NCBI GenBank assembly: GCA_949318235.1
Contig: OX439128.1
Span: 43,035,136 to 43,099,135, forward strand
Reading direction: 5' to 3'
Source: Ecdyonurus torrentis
Lineage: Eukaryota; Arthropoda; Insecta; Ephemeroptera; Heptageniidae
DNA: 64,000 nucleotides
Shown here: positions 48,538 to 62,501 of the stretch, piece after piece
Numbering within the stretch: the stretch's first letter is position 1
Layout of the letters: each line of letters starts with the position of its first letter
The notes under the pieces: model-generated
Database searches by the model: none
What the model was told of the DNA's origin: nothing
Seen by the model: the letters and a program-made list of their open reading frames with translations, nothing else
Position numbers and translations under genes: made by a program

Positions 48538-49857
48538 TGTTTCCCAATTTGCATATTGTATTTCATTAATTCTTTTTATTAAAGATAAGATGTAATGATA
48601 AGTCATTATAAATATATTTAACATATAAATATTTCTAAAAATATATTGAAAATATTCTCTCTCATGCACTTCTGTATCTTTGCTTTACTTACTTTTTCAC
48701 TCTTTTGTTTATTCTATTTGTATAGCTCATATTTAGGCCTATTATTTTGTAAATTTATGTTATGTTGTACGTACACCATGAGCGTTTATTGAATAAAATA
48801 ATAATAGCTCATATTTATGCAACTTAAAAATTACAGAAAAATATTGATATTGATTTTGTTAATATACAGGGTGTACACATGATGTCATATTTAATACGCG
48901 TGCTTATAGACGCTATACTGGAGTAATGTATAACATGGCTCAGCATAGGACAAACTTTGTTTGGCTATTTATTTTGGGAATTTGGCTAATTTTTTGTTAT
49001 TATTATTTTTCTCACAAACTTGAGATACTAATTCAACCTCTTTTAACAGCATCAATGCTCTCAAAAATATTGCTTGGTATTTTTAAACTGGCAAAATGTG
49101 TAATTTTCCTATGTGGCCCATGTTATTGAGTGATCCAACATGTGTCAACTTATTAACATGAATGCATAGATTTTATGTAATGTGTGTATTGATCTCGACT
49201 GTAATTTAATGTGTACGTCAGTCTTTTCCATATAGGGAATCAAATGTGTATAATGTCCTGTTCAAATATATTATATTTTAAGAGTGTATGTATTAACAAG
49301 CTAATTATTTAAATATTTATTTGTGTATAATAAATTATTTTATGATAAAATATATATTATAATTCCATTCCAGTATTTCTTATTTACATATAGTAGAAAA
49401 AAGGGCATGAAATGCTTGTTTTCAGTTCATAATTAATATTTTACAGTAGGGCTATGTGAACAGCATTTTTTTATTATTATTTCTCGTATGTTCCAGAGGT
49501 TTCATATGCTATCTGCTGCATACATTAACAGAAAATGCAAATAGCATAATTGACATTGACCAAACTGAAATGCCATTTATGCTGCCCAGTAAACTACAGC
49601 TTTTCACAAGTAGATTGCAAGCACTTTTGTCCGATTCAAGAATTTTGCTCCCATAGTTCACGTGACATAGACTAGCATTCTTAAATCAGACAAATATTTG
49701 CAATCTTCGTGTGAAAAAACTGTAGTGTTCTGGGATGACGATCAGAGAATAACTAATTCATATTATTAGTAGAATGATGGAATTAAGTCATGGGCACGGA
49801 TATGGACCAGTTGCACTCATATTTAAGAGCCGCTATTTTGCTGGTTATGAATACATA
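48538..49857. other. AT-rich stretch, no gene seen
   Basis: Only short random ORFs. A GTACACCATGAGCGTTTATTGAATAAAATA-like segment near 48775 resembles one near 24020, an old dispersed repeat. Confidence 0.5.
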
Positions 49858-50042
49858 GGCCAGCATAGGAAAAACGTCATTTTTATTTTTTTAATAGCAA
49901 AAAAAGCTTCAAACCTCAATCAAAGACTTATTTTTAGCTTCTAATAAGCTTGAAAAATATATGAGAAAAATTAGTTCAGTTGAAATAAACTGATTTGAAG
50001 TGAAAAATTAGAAAAATAAATGATGTTTCCCCTATGCTGGAC
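49858..50042. mobile_element. Inverted-repeat MITE with CCAGCATAGG ends
   Basis: GGCCAGCATAGGAAAAACGT on the left mirrors TGTTTCCCCTATGCTGGAC on the right. The interior is AT-rich. A single end-like motif (CTCAGCATAGG) lies near 48937. Confidence 0.65.
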
Positions 50043-50096
50043 AATACATTAGGCACCACAAACATGGCGACAAAGCGCAAGGATGTGAAAGGGGTC

Positions 50097-50272
50097 TATT
50101 GACTGATAAAGGAACAACTGTTTTGAGACTGGCTATACGCGGTTTCGGTCACATCCGCTTCCGTTCCTATACTTACTACGCGTGCGCAGTACGTTGAAAC
50201 GGAAGCGGACGTGAGCAAAATCGCTAATAGTCGGCCTCAAAACAGTTGTTCCTTTACTAGTCAATAGGTCAT
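50097..50272. mobile_element. Inverted-repeat MITE, family 2 (copy 2)
   Basis: TATTGACTGATAAAGGAACA on the left mirrors TGTTCCTTTACTAGTCAATA on the right. The inner GGTCACATCCGCTTCCGTT pairs with AACGGAAGCGGACGTGAGC. It is better preserved than the 4137 copy. Confidence 0.8.
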
Positions 50273-50313
50273 ATCATAACTCATGACATGGCATAATTAT
50301 ATGGGTCTCTATA

Positions 50314-50705
50314 TAGGCTGACCATCCGTCCCGGATTAGCCGGGACAGTCCCGGTTTCAACACTAAAGTCCCGGCAAGATTTTGCAAAAATCGTCAATGT
50401 CCCGGTTTTATATTTTGCAAGAATTTTAATAAAAAGTATATAATTAAAAGCTCGCGGAGAAAAAAAAAAAAAAAAAAAAAAAAAACGTCAAAAGATAGTC
50501 GATGCATTTTCGTAATATTTTTCGTAGCATATTAAAATTATACACCATAGTTACGCCAAATTTTTATTAATTTTTTTTTTTTTTTTGAGAGTGGGTGTTT
50601 CGGCTCAAATAGGACGTGCACATCACATACCATACGTTACGTCGGTTACGTATGTTATTTGTGATATAACTATTATTAATTATTAAAAAATTGTTTCATA
50701 ATTTG

Positions 50706-50738
<33 letters not shown>

Positions 50739-51509
50739 TATTTATTATTTTTTTTTTTTTTTGCAGGGAAAAGGTTAAAAATAGACGACAGAAAGCATTG
50801 AAAAAAATCCATGTACTTTATTTAAATAAACTCTTGCAAAAAGACACAAAACTGATGAAATTTCGGAGGCCACGCCCCCTTTTCTGAAAAAATTTCGCCT
50901 CCGGCGGGGACCACCGGCCGCGCTTCGCGCGGGCCTCTTGGTCTCTTCTGTGCATTTTGCTCTCAGGGTTACCAACTATTTGAAGCATGAAAAGAGGACA
51001 GGTTACCCTATACTGAGGGGGGGTGCAGGGGGGGACACCCCCCTGCCGGGGGTGCGGGGGGGTCCCCCGCAAGAAATTTTGAGAAATTTCGTGCGGGGGT
51101 GTCCCCCGCAAGAAATTTTGAGAAATTTGGATTAAAATTCACAATTTGGTGCTATTTCTGGCCCATGTGTGAGTATTTTAATCTTATTTTAAAACCATTC
51201 ATTTAACGTAAGATATGAATATTTTTATTAAATAATTAGGTCCAAAAAGATTAAAAAATATATAATGTAATTTGGAGGTTGTCGGTTAAAAAAAAATCTT
51301 AAAAAATTTCTAGGCTTAAAACACGCCTATTATGCCTAGTATTTCTCATTTAAATTTCTCCAGAATCGGGCAGAGATTAAGTGTTCTCAAAAATTTAAAA
51401 AAATAAATAATAATAATAACTTTTTCTCCTCATTAGCGTAATGTTAAATTAGGGGACCCTTAGCTTTCCTTGAGCGTTAAACCAATAAGCTCCATTATTC
51501 AATATTTCA

Positions 51510-51544
<35 letters not shown>

Positions 51545-52590
51545 AGCAGTTGAGGAATTTTTAATTACTTTTTAAAGTTGTGATGAGAGAGGGGATAAAA
51601 ATTTGTGGCCAATATGCTTAATTTTTTAGTTATTAGAATGTACAAAATATTTAAAAATATTTAAATTTATAAACATTTGAAGGAAAAAAAAAAGATATAT
51701 AGAGAGAGAATTAAAAATTGAGCAATACTATATATCAGATTTTTTTCTCAGGATCTAATTATCATAAAATAATGTTTATTTCTAAAATTTTCTTTTTTTA
51801 TTTTATGTTTCAATCATTGTGTTTTTGGCAATACCTATAAAGCTATTTATGAAGAAACTTTAATTTTTTAGTTTAAACTACCTGGGCCACAAAATAATTA
51901 CGTGCTATTTTTATTAGAAAAGAGATGCAATTTTTTTTAATCATCCCGTGTGTCCTGCACCCTGAACAGATAAATCTAGAGATGGAACTTGAATAAAAAA
52001 TTATCCAGGAATTTTAGAAAATGGCATCAAAATGATGCCATATACATATGGTATAAAATATGGTACAAAATAACCCCCAAGTCAATATTTCTCAGACGGT
52101 TTCCTGTTTTTCAATCAATTTTACTATCGCAGCTAGTTTTTTCATTTAATAAGTATATTTTTTGTTAAATTTCTGTTCGTTTCATTTCCCCCATAAAAAA
52201 AGTAAACATTAAAATTGTGACAGGAACATCAAATCATTTGCTAGCACTTAATTAGTATATTGTTGGTCTTTAGGTGTGCTTATATTTTCTAACTAACTTT
52301 TTTTTTTAAATAAAATAAATTAAATGCATTTTAGAGAAGTTGCGCAAAGTTTTGCTCGCCGCAGGCGAAAGAATTTTTTTGAATTTTCCTTAAATTTTTT
52401 CTACTAAATTAACTTTTTGTTGTCCTCTTTTTGAAGGCCAAAAAGAGGACAGTCCTTGTCCTTTTTGGTACTTGAGAGGACAGAGGACAAAAGCCCGAAA
52501 AAGAGGATGTCCTCTTAAAAAGAGGACAGTTGGTAACCCTGATTGCTCTGCAGTGTCCCGGGTTGCACACTTTTAATTATGGTCAGCCTA
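50314..52590. mobile_element. hAT-like element with TAGGCTGACC ends, carrying a second insertion
   Basis: The ends TAGGCTGACC and GGTCAGCCTA are flanked by an exact 8-bp target duplication TCTCTATA (50306-50313 and 52591-52598). Next to the ends are GTCCCGG-rich blocks (GTCCCGGATTAGCCGGGAC on the left, TGTCCCGGGTTGC on the right). Its own length is about 690 bp once the inner element is removed. No transposase. The right end lies 213 bp before the LRCH start codon. Confidence 0.82.
50964..52541. mobile_element. hAT-like element with CAGGGTTACCAACT ends nested in the previous one
   Basis: The ends CAGGGTTACCAACT and AGTTGGTAACCCTG are followed inward by AAAAGAGGAC on both sides. It is flanked by TTTGCTCT and ATTGCTCT, an 8-bp duplication with one mismatch. 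The left part has G-rich repeats of GGGGTGCGGGGG type. No transposase ORF. Part of the interior resembles 39640-39860. Confidence 0.78.
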
Positions 52591-52802
52591 TCTCTATAGG
52601 ACTATGACGAGAACGAGGAAGAATAAGTTTATGTTAGTTTAAGTATGAGGGCTTAGGAGGCACTTTGAATACTCAATACAAATTACCGCTGGATTGCAGC
52701 ACTTTGATTGGTATTTTTCTCATCCTTTTTTATGATTGGTTACTAACAAAAGTTGCGCAATAAATATTGCGCAGTCGTTTTACTGCAAATTGCAATGGCG
52801 AT

Positions 52803-55800
52803 ATGGCCTGTGCGATGGTGTTAAACGCTAGTAATAAAGGTCATAATCACGCCCCAAATCAGTTAATAAGATCATTCGAACGTATTTTGGAAGATGCGCA
52901 AATTAGTGGGGACCTTAATTTGAGTGGCAAAAAGCTGAAAGAGTTCCCGAAGGTTAGAAAAGAATACAATTTGAGTGACACCGTCAATGCAGGTAAGCCT
53001 TTCCAAATGCCGCTTATGTTATATCTCTTTCCGCGAAACTTGGCAACTGTTAATTTTATATATGTATAAAAAAAAAAAACGGAAATGAGTTGATTTTATC
53101 TCAAAAAAATGCATCGAATGACTCATTTACTCAGTCATCGAGGCAACTTGCGTGACCTCGTCTTGCTTTTGACTGCAAATTAAGGTTAACAAATCTGACC
53201 GCCCGCTATGTAGCTGTCAACTGCAATGGCCATGATAAAATGTGTAAAGAACGAAGGCAGCGCCCAGAGATGTAAAATTCGCGAATTTAAGATTTCGGCG
53301 AATGTTCGCGCGAATATTCGCGAATATTCGCGAGTTTTCGCGAACTTTCAAGATGGCGGCCCTAGAACAGCTGACGTCTCAGAAATTTAATAAAAAAATT
53401 ATTGAAATCCTTTTAGGAGATTGTCAGGGTCATAAAAATAGTATCAATCGATTCAGAATTAAAATTAAAAAAAAAAGGAAAAAAAAATTTTTTTATTCTT
53501 TAAAAAAAAAGTTTTTTGGCCAATCTACCTATTTTAATTAAAAATTAATTAATTAAGTAGATTAACCATGAAAAACGTTAATTTAAATCTCTTTTAGTTT
53601 CCGAGTTATGTGGCTTTGAAGTTTGGCGGGAAATTTGAAAGTTTTAATGTTCGCGAACATTGGCGAACTTTGCCCGCGAATATTCGCGCATATTCGCGAA
53701 TATTCGCGAACATTCGCGGGCTTACATCTCTGGCAGCGCCCAAAATGAAGACTGAGTCATCACACACATCTCATCTTATGCGCATGATTGCTTTTCTTCG
53801 TAAATTGTTTTGTTTGTATGTAGACATTATTAATAGGGAAATAAAATTTATCCATGCTTTATTGACTTTTATGGTTGGAGCTAAAATGTAAACACTTTTT
53901 TACAAGCGGAAGACACACCCTAAAGTGCCTAATCTTATGTTTACATCAGTACGCAAGACGTGACTTATGTTGGTAGTTCGGTAGGGGGGCCCCCTACACC
54001 TGCATAAATATACATATATTCTAGTGAAGGACAAACCCATATTGCGGGTATATTTTATGTCATTAAAATTATCACTTATTATTATTTAATTCATAGCTTT
54101 TATACATGATATTGATATGTATTCATTATATATAATTATGTACATTTATGTATATCTATACTGTATGTATGTACAGCTCTGGCCAAAAGTTCCCGAACGG
54201 GGCAGCGGCGGCCGCTGCGTTTTCTCATAAAGATAACATAGTGTGATTGCGGGTTGCCTATGCAAATCGTTCGGAAACTTTTGGCCAGAGCTGCACATAT
54301 ACATACTTATGTACAGTATACTGTATACTACATAATACGTACAGTGTGCAAACTATACTAATAAAGTACAGTGTACATACATACTGTTGTATCATATGCA
54401 TACATGTGATAATACATATATTTTATACCATTCAAAAACTGACACTTAATATGCAAATGTTATTCTTAAGAGGAAACTACGCGCTGAAGTTTAATAATTG
54501 TAAAATACATTGTATTATTGTATGTACATATAACATATAAAGTATACATACTATGTATATGTGAGGAATCACAATCGTGTATGTTCTGCAGCATACTGTA
54601 TAGTTATCGAATGGGATTTTTTTCACGCTATCTACCAAGAATGTATGATGCTGAATAATAGTAAAAATCTCGATCTGCCAATAGCTAGTATGATGGTAGT
54701 ACAATTGCTATATAAAAAAATATAGCCTTATTTATATATGGGTACCTTTGGACAAAAGTTTGAGAATGGGGCAGCGGCAGCCGCAGCGTTTTCTCTTAAA
54801 AGATAGCATAGTGTGGTTGCGGGTTGCCTATGCAAATCGTTCTCAAACTTTTGTCCAGAGCTGTACCATATCGATATGAGTAGACACGGCACAGGCACTG
54901 CCTGATTGGTATGGAGACTTAAATTGATGCATTATGCTCCATATAAATTACATTGTTTTGCCGAAAGGCATGGAATAAAGTGTTATGCATTGGTGCGGAA
55001 ACGTTACCGGTATGCACAGTTCAGAATAAGTGTAACCTATGGCTATTTTTTCTGTAGCAATGTATGTTAACGTTAGTTATTCTGAAATGTATTGCACATT
55101 GAAGTAATTACATTACTTGCATTTTAAATACAGTATAATACACCAGATATGCGTATATAAAAGCCCCCCCCCCCCCCTCTCCCTTAATGAAATACAGATA
55201 GACCGTTTAGAATTTTACTTTATTATGTACCATACACATACCAAAATATTGAGTTTCATATATTATAATTGCATGACACATTACATTTAAGTCTCCATAA
55301 GATTGCAGTGTCATATATAACGTAATAACGCAATAGAATAAAATTGAGATAAAATTACATACCAAATCACAGTGTCAGGTCTTTCTAATTACAGTAGTAA
55401 TTACTTACAATGATAATTAACCCATATATTGCATTAAATACAAAAAGATAAATTGCTTTGCATTTTTTTAATGCAAAACCTTTGCATCTATGTACATGAG
55501 TGACATTGCTATAGGTGACTAGTTTAGATGCATATAATTATATTATACTGTAATCAAATAAAACATTCCTTCTTTTACTTTATCAATACACCTTTGCTTA
55601 ATTTACTATAATTTTTGTGTTTACAGATTTATCAAAAAACCGATTTTGTGAAGTTCCTCTTGAAATTCCATATTACTACAATCTTGAGAGACTAGACTTG
55701 TACCACAATGTCTTGCGTTCCTTACCTGAAAATATCAGCAATCTTCAATCTCTTGTCTATCTAGATCTCAGGTATGCAGAAGTTATAAATTTGAATGACA

Positions 55801-58800
55801 TCTACTTCATTGATATTATTTGTTTAGTCGCAACCAGCTGCAATGGCTTCCACCAGGAATATGTCAGCTAATGGAGCTGGAAGTATTACTTATTGGCAAC
55901 AACAGGCTCTCTCGGCTGCCTCCAGACCTTGGCAACTTGGCATCTCTTGCAGAGCTGGATGTAAGTGCCAATCAACTAACCCAGTTGCCTACATCTATTG
56001 GCAAGCTCTCCAAGTTGAGATCTCTTGTTGTACGCAGCAATCAACTTACCTCTCTTCCTGTTGGTAAGATAATCATTGATTGATTTTTATGAACCTAAAA
56101 ATATATTTTATCCCACTCTTTTTTTATTTAATATTTTAATATTTTAAATACAAGGACCGGGGCTTAGTGTTTTGCTTGCTACTGTAATGTGGTCACTAAA
56201 CTAAATAGTACTTTTTTTTTTATTATTTAAAAATACTAATAATAAAAAAAAAAATAGCCTGTTTGCATGTCTCAATATTTTCTCCTTTGATTGCAAATTG
56301 CATGCAATGAAAATTATTGCACATTGAAAATATTTTATCATATAAACACAACCTTATATTATAAATAAAATTTCAGAACTTTCTGCACTAAGACTTGAGC
56401 GTCTTGATATCTCATCAAATCACATCACAGCTCTACCTATTGAGTTACGTGTTATGACAAGCCTTGTAGAGCTTGAACTTGGTCAGAATCCTCTTTCTTT
56501 ACCTCCTAGCAGTGTAAGTATCCATCAATAAGACTAAAAAATGATTTTCATATGCCTATTTTACTTATATGTATTGTTCTCTTACAGCTGTGTGTCAGAG
56601 GTAAAGTGCACATATTTAAGTACCTGGAAATTTTAGCACAGAGAGGAGATACTCATCGTAAACCCCTCAGAAGTGATACACTAGATGGGAGAGGGAAAAG
56701 GAGACAAACACTACCTGGAAGGTAAGTTGATTATCTTACTGATGTTAGTAGTGACATGAGATGAAATGAGTGCTATTGTTTACAGAGTCTCAAGCAGATC
56801 TCCTGAATTGGATATGTTCCATGCTCCTTCCAGTCGTACCTCCCCCATTCCTGTGTCTGCAGCCAATACCACTCTACTGGCTGCCACTTTGAGCAGTCTG
56901 GGAATGACCAATGGTAATTCCTCTGGTCACTCTACCCCTTCTACCATCTCACCTGGCACAGGGGACACTCTGGATGATGTCATGCAACAACAACAGCAGC
57001 AGCAACAACAAATTCAACAAGTTCAACATATTATGCAGGTACAGCATAGTGAAATATGAGATGATTAAAAAAAAGAAAGGAAAATTCTACTGCTATAATA
57101 ATTTAAAATATATATCAGTGAAGCAATAATTGTTGTAATACAATCAGATTTTCAACAAGTTCAACATAGTAAAATATGAGACGATTAAAAAAAAAAAGGA
57201 AAATTTTACTGCTATAATACTTTAAAATAGGGATATCAGTGGAGCAATAATTGTTGTAATAAAATCAGATTTCTTAAATTTATAATTAAATTTAGTAGCA
57301 GGTAAAATTGCAGCTAAAAGATGCATTAAAATGCTTAGCAATGATCATTGAATCATATGATATATATATACTGTGTATATATAAACAACTAACTTGGTAA
57401 ATAAATGGAAGAATAACTGTGTTTTTACAGAGCAAGATTCCAGTGGTGATGGAGGCAGCCAAGCGACCTGACAGACTTGCAGGACTTGTGCACTCGACTG
57501 ATAACAGCTCTACACCAAGGTATACTTACTATTGTGACTTAATACATGAAACCATTGTACTCATACCCTTGTTTATTACAGTGACTCACCTCCTTCACCC
57601 AGTAATGAGCAGGATGATAAGAAAGGCCCAGTGGAGCATATCCAAACATACAGGTATTTATTCCTCACCAAGTCAAGCAAGCATCTCAGAAAATTAAATA
57701 AAACTAGTGTTTTGATTTCAGAATTTGTAGAATACAAACTGCTAGAATAAATTCTATTGATTTTTTTCCCCTCTTGTTTTAATGTTTTATTTTATTATTT
57801 TTCAGAGAGTACAAGGAGGCTCTAAGACTACAACGATGGCAACCCCAGGATATATATAGGCGAGGCAGTCCTCATGAATTAGGTGCAACACCCACAACTC
57901 CCTCAGATAAACAAAATGAAATGCAGTATCAGCGTACCAATGAGGTAAGTTTCAATTTTTGTTTCCGTTTCTAATGAAAGTTGATATAAATGTTTGTCTA
58001 ATAAGTGTAAAAAGGTCACAAAAGGTGTACAATTTAAATTAAATTCTCGTATATCTTATATTTACAGACTAAAACTGTTACTTTTGGTGAGAAGAAACGA
58101 GATCCCAAGATGGAGGCTGTGATATCTTATGTAAAGGTGCGTGTTATTTTATATATACAACTGATTAGAAAATAGAAAACACATTGTAACAATACTTCTT
58201 GTGTATTTGTTGTAAATTGTTATTATTATTTATGTATTCTGTTCATAGTCTCAGATGCCTAATGGTCACTCTCCTACAAAGAATGGAGACACAAAATCCA
58301 CAAATGGTGAAATCAGTGTAAACAATAACAGTCCTAAGAGATCCTCATTGAAAAATGGCAAGGAGGTGGGCAAGTTATCTCCATCAAGAACTCTCAGTTT
58401 TACCATGCGGAGGGAACACGAGAAAGCAAAAGAAGAGGCACATCTCATAGCTCAGTTAAAACAGGTAAATTAGACATATTTTGATATTGTTTTTTTTTTT
58501 TTTTTTTTTTAAAGTTAAGCTCAGTTTGAGAAAAACAAATAAACATGTCATATAGTTTCATGAATAATGATAAAAAGATAAACCCATTGCCGTTGTGATC
58601 ATGTTCTATTTGAAAGAGCTAGCTGCATTTTTTTTCCTTCTTTCAAGCAGGAGTGCTGAAGTTTCATGAATTTTAAATTAATCTATTTAGGTTTGCTTTA
58701 ACACTTTTTAACACTTATCAGACGTACGTTATGTTATTTAATTCTTGCTTACAGAGTCTAGAGGCAAGGCTGAAGATGTCTTTACCTGTAAGTGAGCTTG

Positions 58801-60619
58801 CTGCAGCATTACAAGATGGTGTGGTCTTGTGTCATTTAGCAAACCATGTGAGGCCTCGCTCAGTAGCTAGTGTACATGTGCCTTCTCCTGCAGTGGTAAG
58901 TTACTGTCGTCAACCCTAGCTTATTGTGGGGCAAAGTTGGCGGTTAGCATTTTTAGCTTTGCTTAAATGTTAATATACTGTACATATTAACAACAGAAAG
59001 AATAAGATAACCAACAAGCACCTTACCACGATGAAGTCAGTAGCTAGGTGAAGATCTTGATGACATGTTTAATACAAGAAACGCAAATATTTACATTGAT
59101 TAAGATGTGTAAAGGATTACGGCCCTCCTCTTCTGTTTCTTAAGAGAGTTTCTTAGCACTGGTCAACTGTAGAAGAGGGTCTTCACCCTCAAAATATCAT
59201 AAGTATTGTAAATATATGTGTTCACTTTGCCAACAAAATCATCACCTAGCTATGGACTTCATCGTAGTAGGCGCTTGTTGGTTTCTCCATTCTTTCTTTT
59301 GATATTATTTTTAACCTAGATCTCTTATTTCCTAATTAGTTATTACTTAAATATTAAGTCATTCAAGGACACAGATAGATAATTAGGGCAGATAGGTAGA
59401 CTATTTTTAAAATGCATATCAACATTTTAAGCATATTTACTACAGTTAGAATGAGAAAAGTAGAAGAATTGCAAAGAGATTGTTTCCTTTATATATAGGT
59501 ATATAAAAATATATATTTTTTTATATCATAATTAAGTAATTCATGCAAATATATTATGTGTTGCCCCTTAAGGTATAGACAGTGGTAAAAATATTGCATT
59601 TTTATTGTGACAGCGATAGTAAACTGGCTCTCTGATTGGCTAGTGGGTGGCCACTAGCCAATCCGAGAGCTAGTTTACTATTGCTGTCACAATAAAAACG
59701 CGATATTTTTACCACTGTCTCTACCTTAAAAGGCATTAATTTTCTACCATCCTTGAGCTGTTGTGTTATCTAATAAATTTTATGTTGTTATAGCCTAAGT
59801 TGACTATGGCTCGATGTCGAAAGAACGTGGACAACTTTTTGGAAGCATGTAGAAAAATTGGAGTCTCCGAGGTAAGCACAAATAATTCAAAGTTCTATTA
59901 TTATATAATAGGCCATAACATTAAGGTCTAAATGTAAAGATTTTGTAGAAAACTGTAAGCAATTGTACAAGTAATCTGACAGCAAGTATCTTTCCCGTAA
60001 ATTGAAGCATATAGCCAGCTTCAGAAAAATATATTTGATCAATAGCTGATTTCAGCACTTACTTCTGAATCATAAGATAACATATTAGTTATTAAGTGTT
60101 AGAATTAGTTTGTATGGGCCCCCTCTCAGTCATCACATATTTCTGATTGGCTCGTCTCTCTTGTTCTTNNNNNNNNNNNNNNNNNNNNNNNNNNNNNNNN
60201 NNNNNNNNNNNNNNNNNNNNNNNNNNNNNNNNNNNNNNNNNNNNNNNNNNNNNNNNNNNNNNNNNNNNNNNNNNNNNNNNNNNNNNNNNNNNNNNNNNNN
60301 NNNNNNNNNNNNNNNNNNNNNNNNNNNNNNNNNNNNNNNNNNNNNNNNNNNNNNNNNNNNNNNNNNNNCGTCTCTCTTGTTCTTATTCCAGGAGAGTGTG
60401 AGTGAGGTCTGCGAGTCATTTAACCAATACTACCAATCAGAGTGTGAGCTGGGAGGGGCCCTGCTGGAGAAACACAATGCCAACTTGGTTACTCTCATCT
60501 TAGAACTGCTAGATATCAGGCCTAAACCACCATGCACCGATCATATATCCTCTGTACTCTTTATTCTCACTTTCTTGGCTACTTTATTCATTCTCTACCT
60601 CATGCCAGACATAGAGTAG
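52803..60619 (+). CDS. LRCH: Leucine-rich repeat and calponin-homology domain protein (LRCH family) with C-terminal membrane anchor
   Basis: LRCH proteins are cortical scaffold-type proteins. Exons: 52803-52992, 55627-55771, 55828-56063, 56377-56513, 56588-56721, 56786-57038, 57431-57519, 57582-57653, 57806-57944, 58068-58136, 58249-58464, 58755-58895, 59794-59871 and 60392-60619. All phases join: 708 aa. LRRs cover about 36-236 (LYHNVLRSLPENISNLQSL, ELDVSANQLTQLP, LDISSNHITALP), then GKVHIFKYLEI. A poly-Q run follows (about 351-359). The CH domain is about 560-675 (LQDGVVLCHLANHVRPRSV, HVPSPAVPKLTMARCRKNV, FLEACRKIGV). A hydrophobic segment at about 685-703 near the C-terminus matches the LRCH4 type of tail anchor. 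The chosen ATG is in frame; a 9-codon upstream ORF from 52795 overlaps it. The intron between exons 2 and 3 is only 56 bp. A further exon inside the N run cannot be excluded. Confidence 0.93.
53265..53732. mobile_element. Short hAT-like element full of TTCGCGAA palindromes
   Basis: The ends CAGAGATGTAA and TTACATCTCTG are perfect inverted repeats flanked by an exact 8-bp duplication GCAGCGCC (53257-53264 and 53733-53740). Both subterminal zones are arrays of ATTCGCGAATATTCGCGAA-type motifs. It lies in LRCH intron 1. Confidence 0.85.
54172..54295. mobile_element. Tc1-like-ended MITE, copy A
   Basis: CAGCTCTGGCCAAAAGTT on the left mirrors AACTTTTGGCCAGAGCTG on the right. The interior has GCGTTTTCTC and TGCGGGTTGCCTATGCAAAT. 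CAGCTCTGG-type ends are common in Tc1/mariner families. It lies in LRCH intron 1. Confidence 0.75.
54748..54869. mobile_element. Tc1-like-ended MITE, copy B
   Basis: Same structure as the 54172 copy. Right end AAACTTTTGTCCAGAGCTGT, left end decayed (CTTTGGACAAAAGTTTGAG). The core TGCGGGTTGCCTATGCAAAT is identical to copy A. Confidence 0.75.
58995..59300. mobile_element. Inverted-repeat MITE, family 1 (diverged copy 5)
   Basis: AACCAACAAGCACCTTACCA on the left mirrors GTAGTAGGCGCTTGTTGG on the right. AGCTAGGTGAAGATCTTGAT and ATCATCACCTAGCT pair. It lies in the LRCH intron between exons 12 and 13. Confidence 0.7.
59571..59730. mobile_element. Inverted-repeat MITE, family 5 (copy 2, complete)
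   Basis: AAGGTATAGACAGTGGTAAA on the left mirrors TTTACCACTGTCTCTACCTT on the right. The stem continues to the centre (GGCTAGTGGGTGGCCACTAGCC-like), giving a hairpin of about 160 bp with almost no loop. It lies in the same LRCH intron, 64 bp before exon 13. Confidence 0.8.
60169..60368. other. Assembly gap (200 N) in the last LRCH intron
   Basis: A run of exactly 200 N, the usual placeholder length for a gap of unknown size. The 16 bases directly left of it (CGTCTCTCTTGTTCTT) are repeated directly right of it, so the two contigs probably overlap and the real gap may be zero. Confidence 0.95.
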
Positions 60620-62501
<1,882 letters not shown>

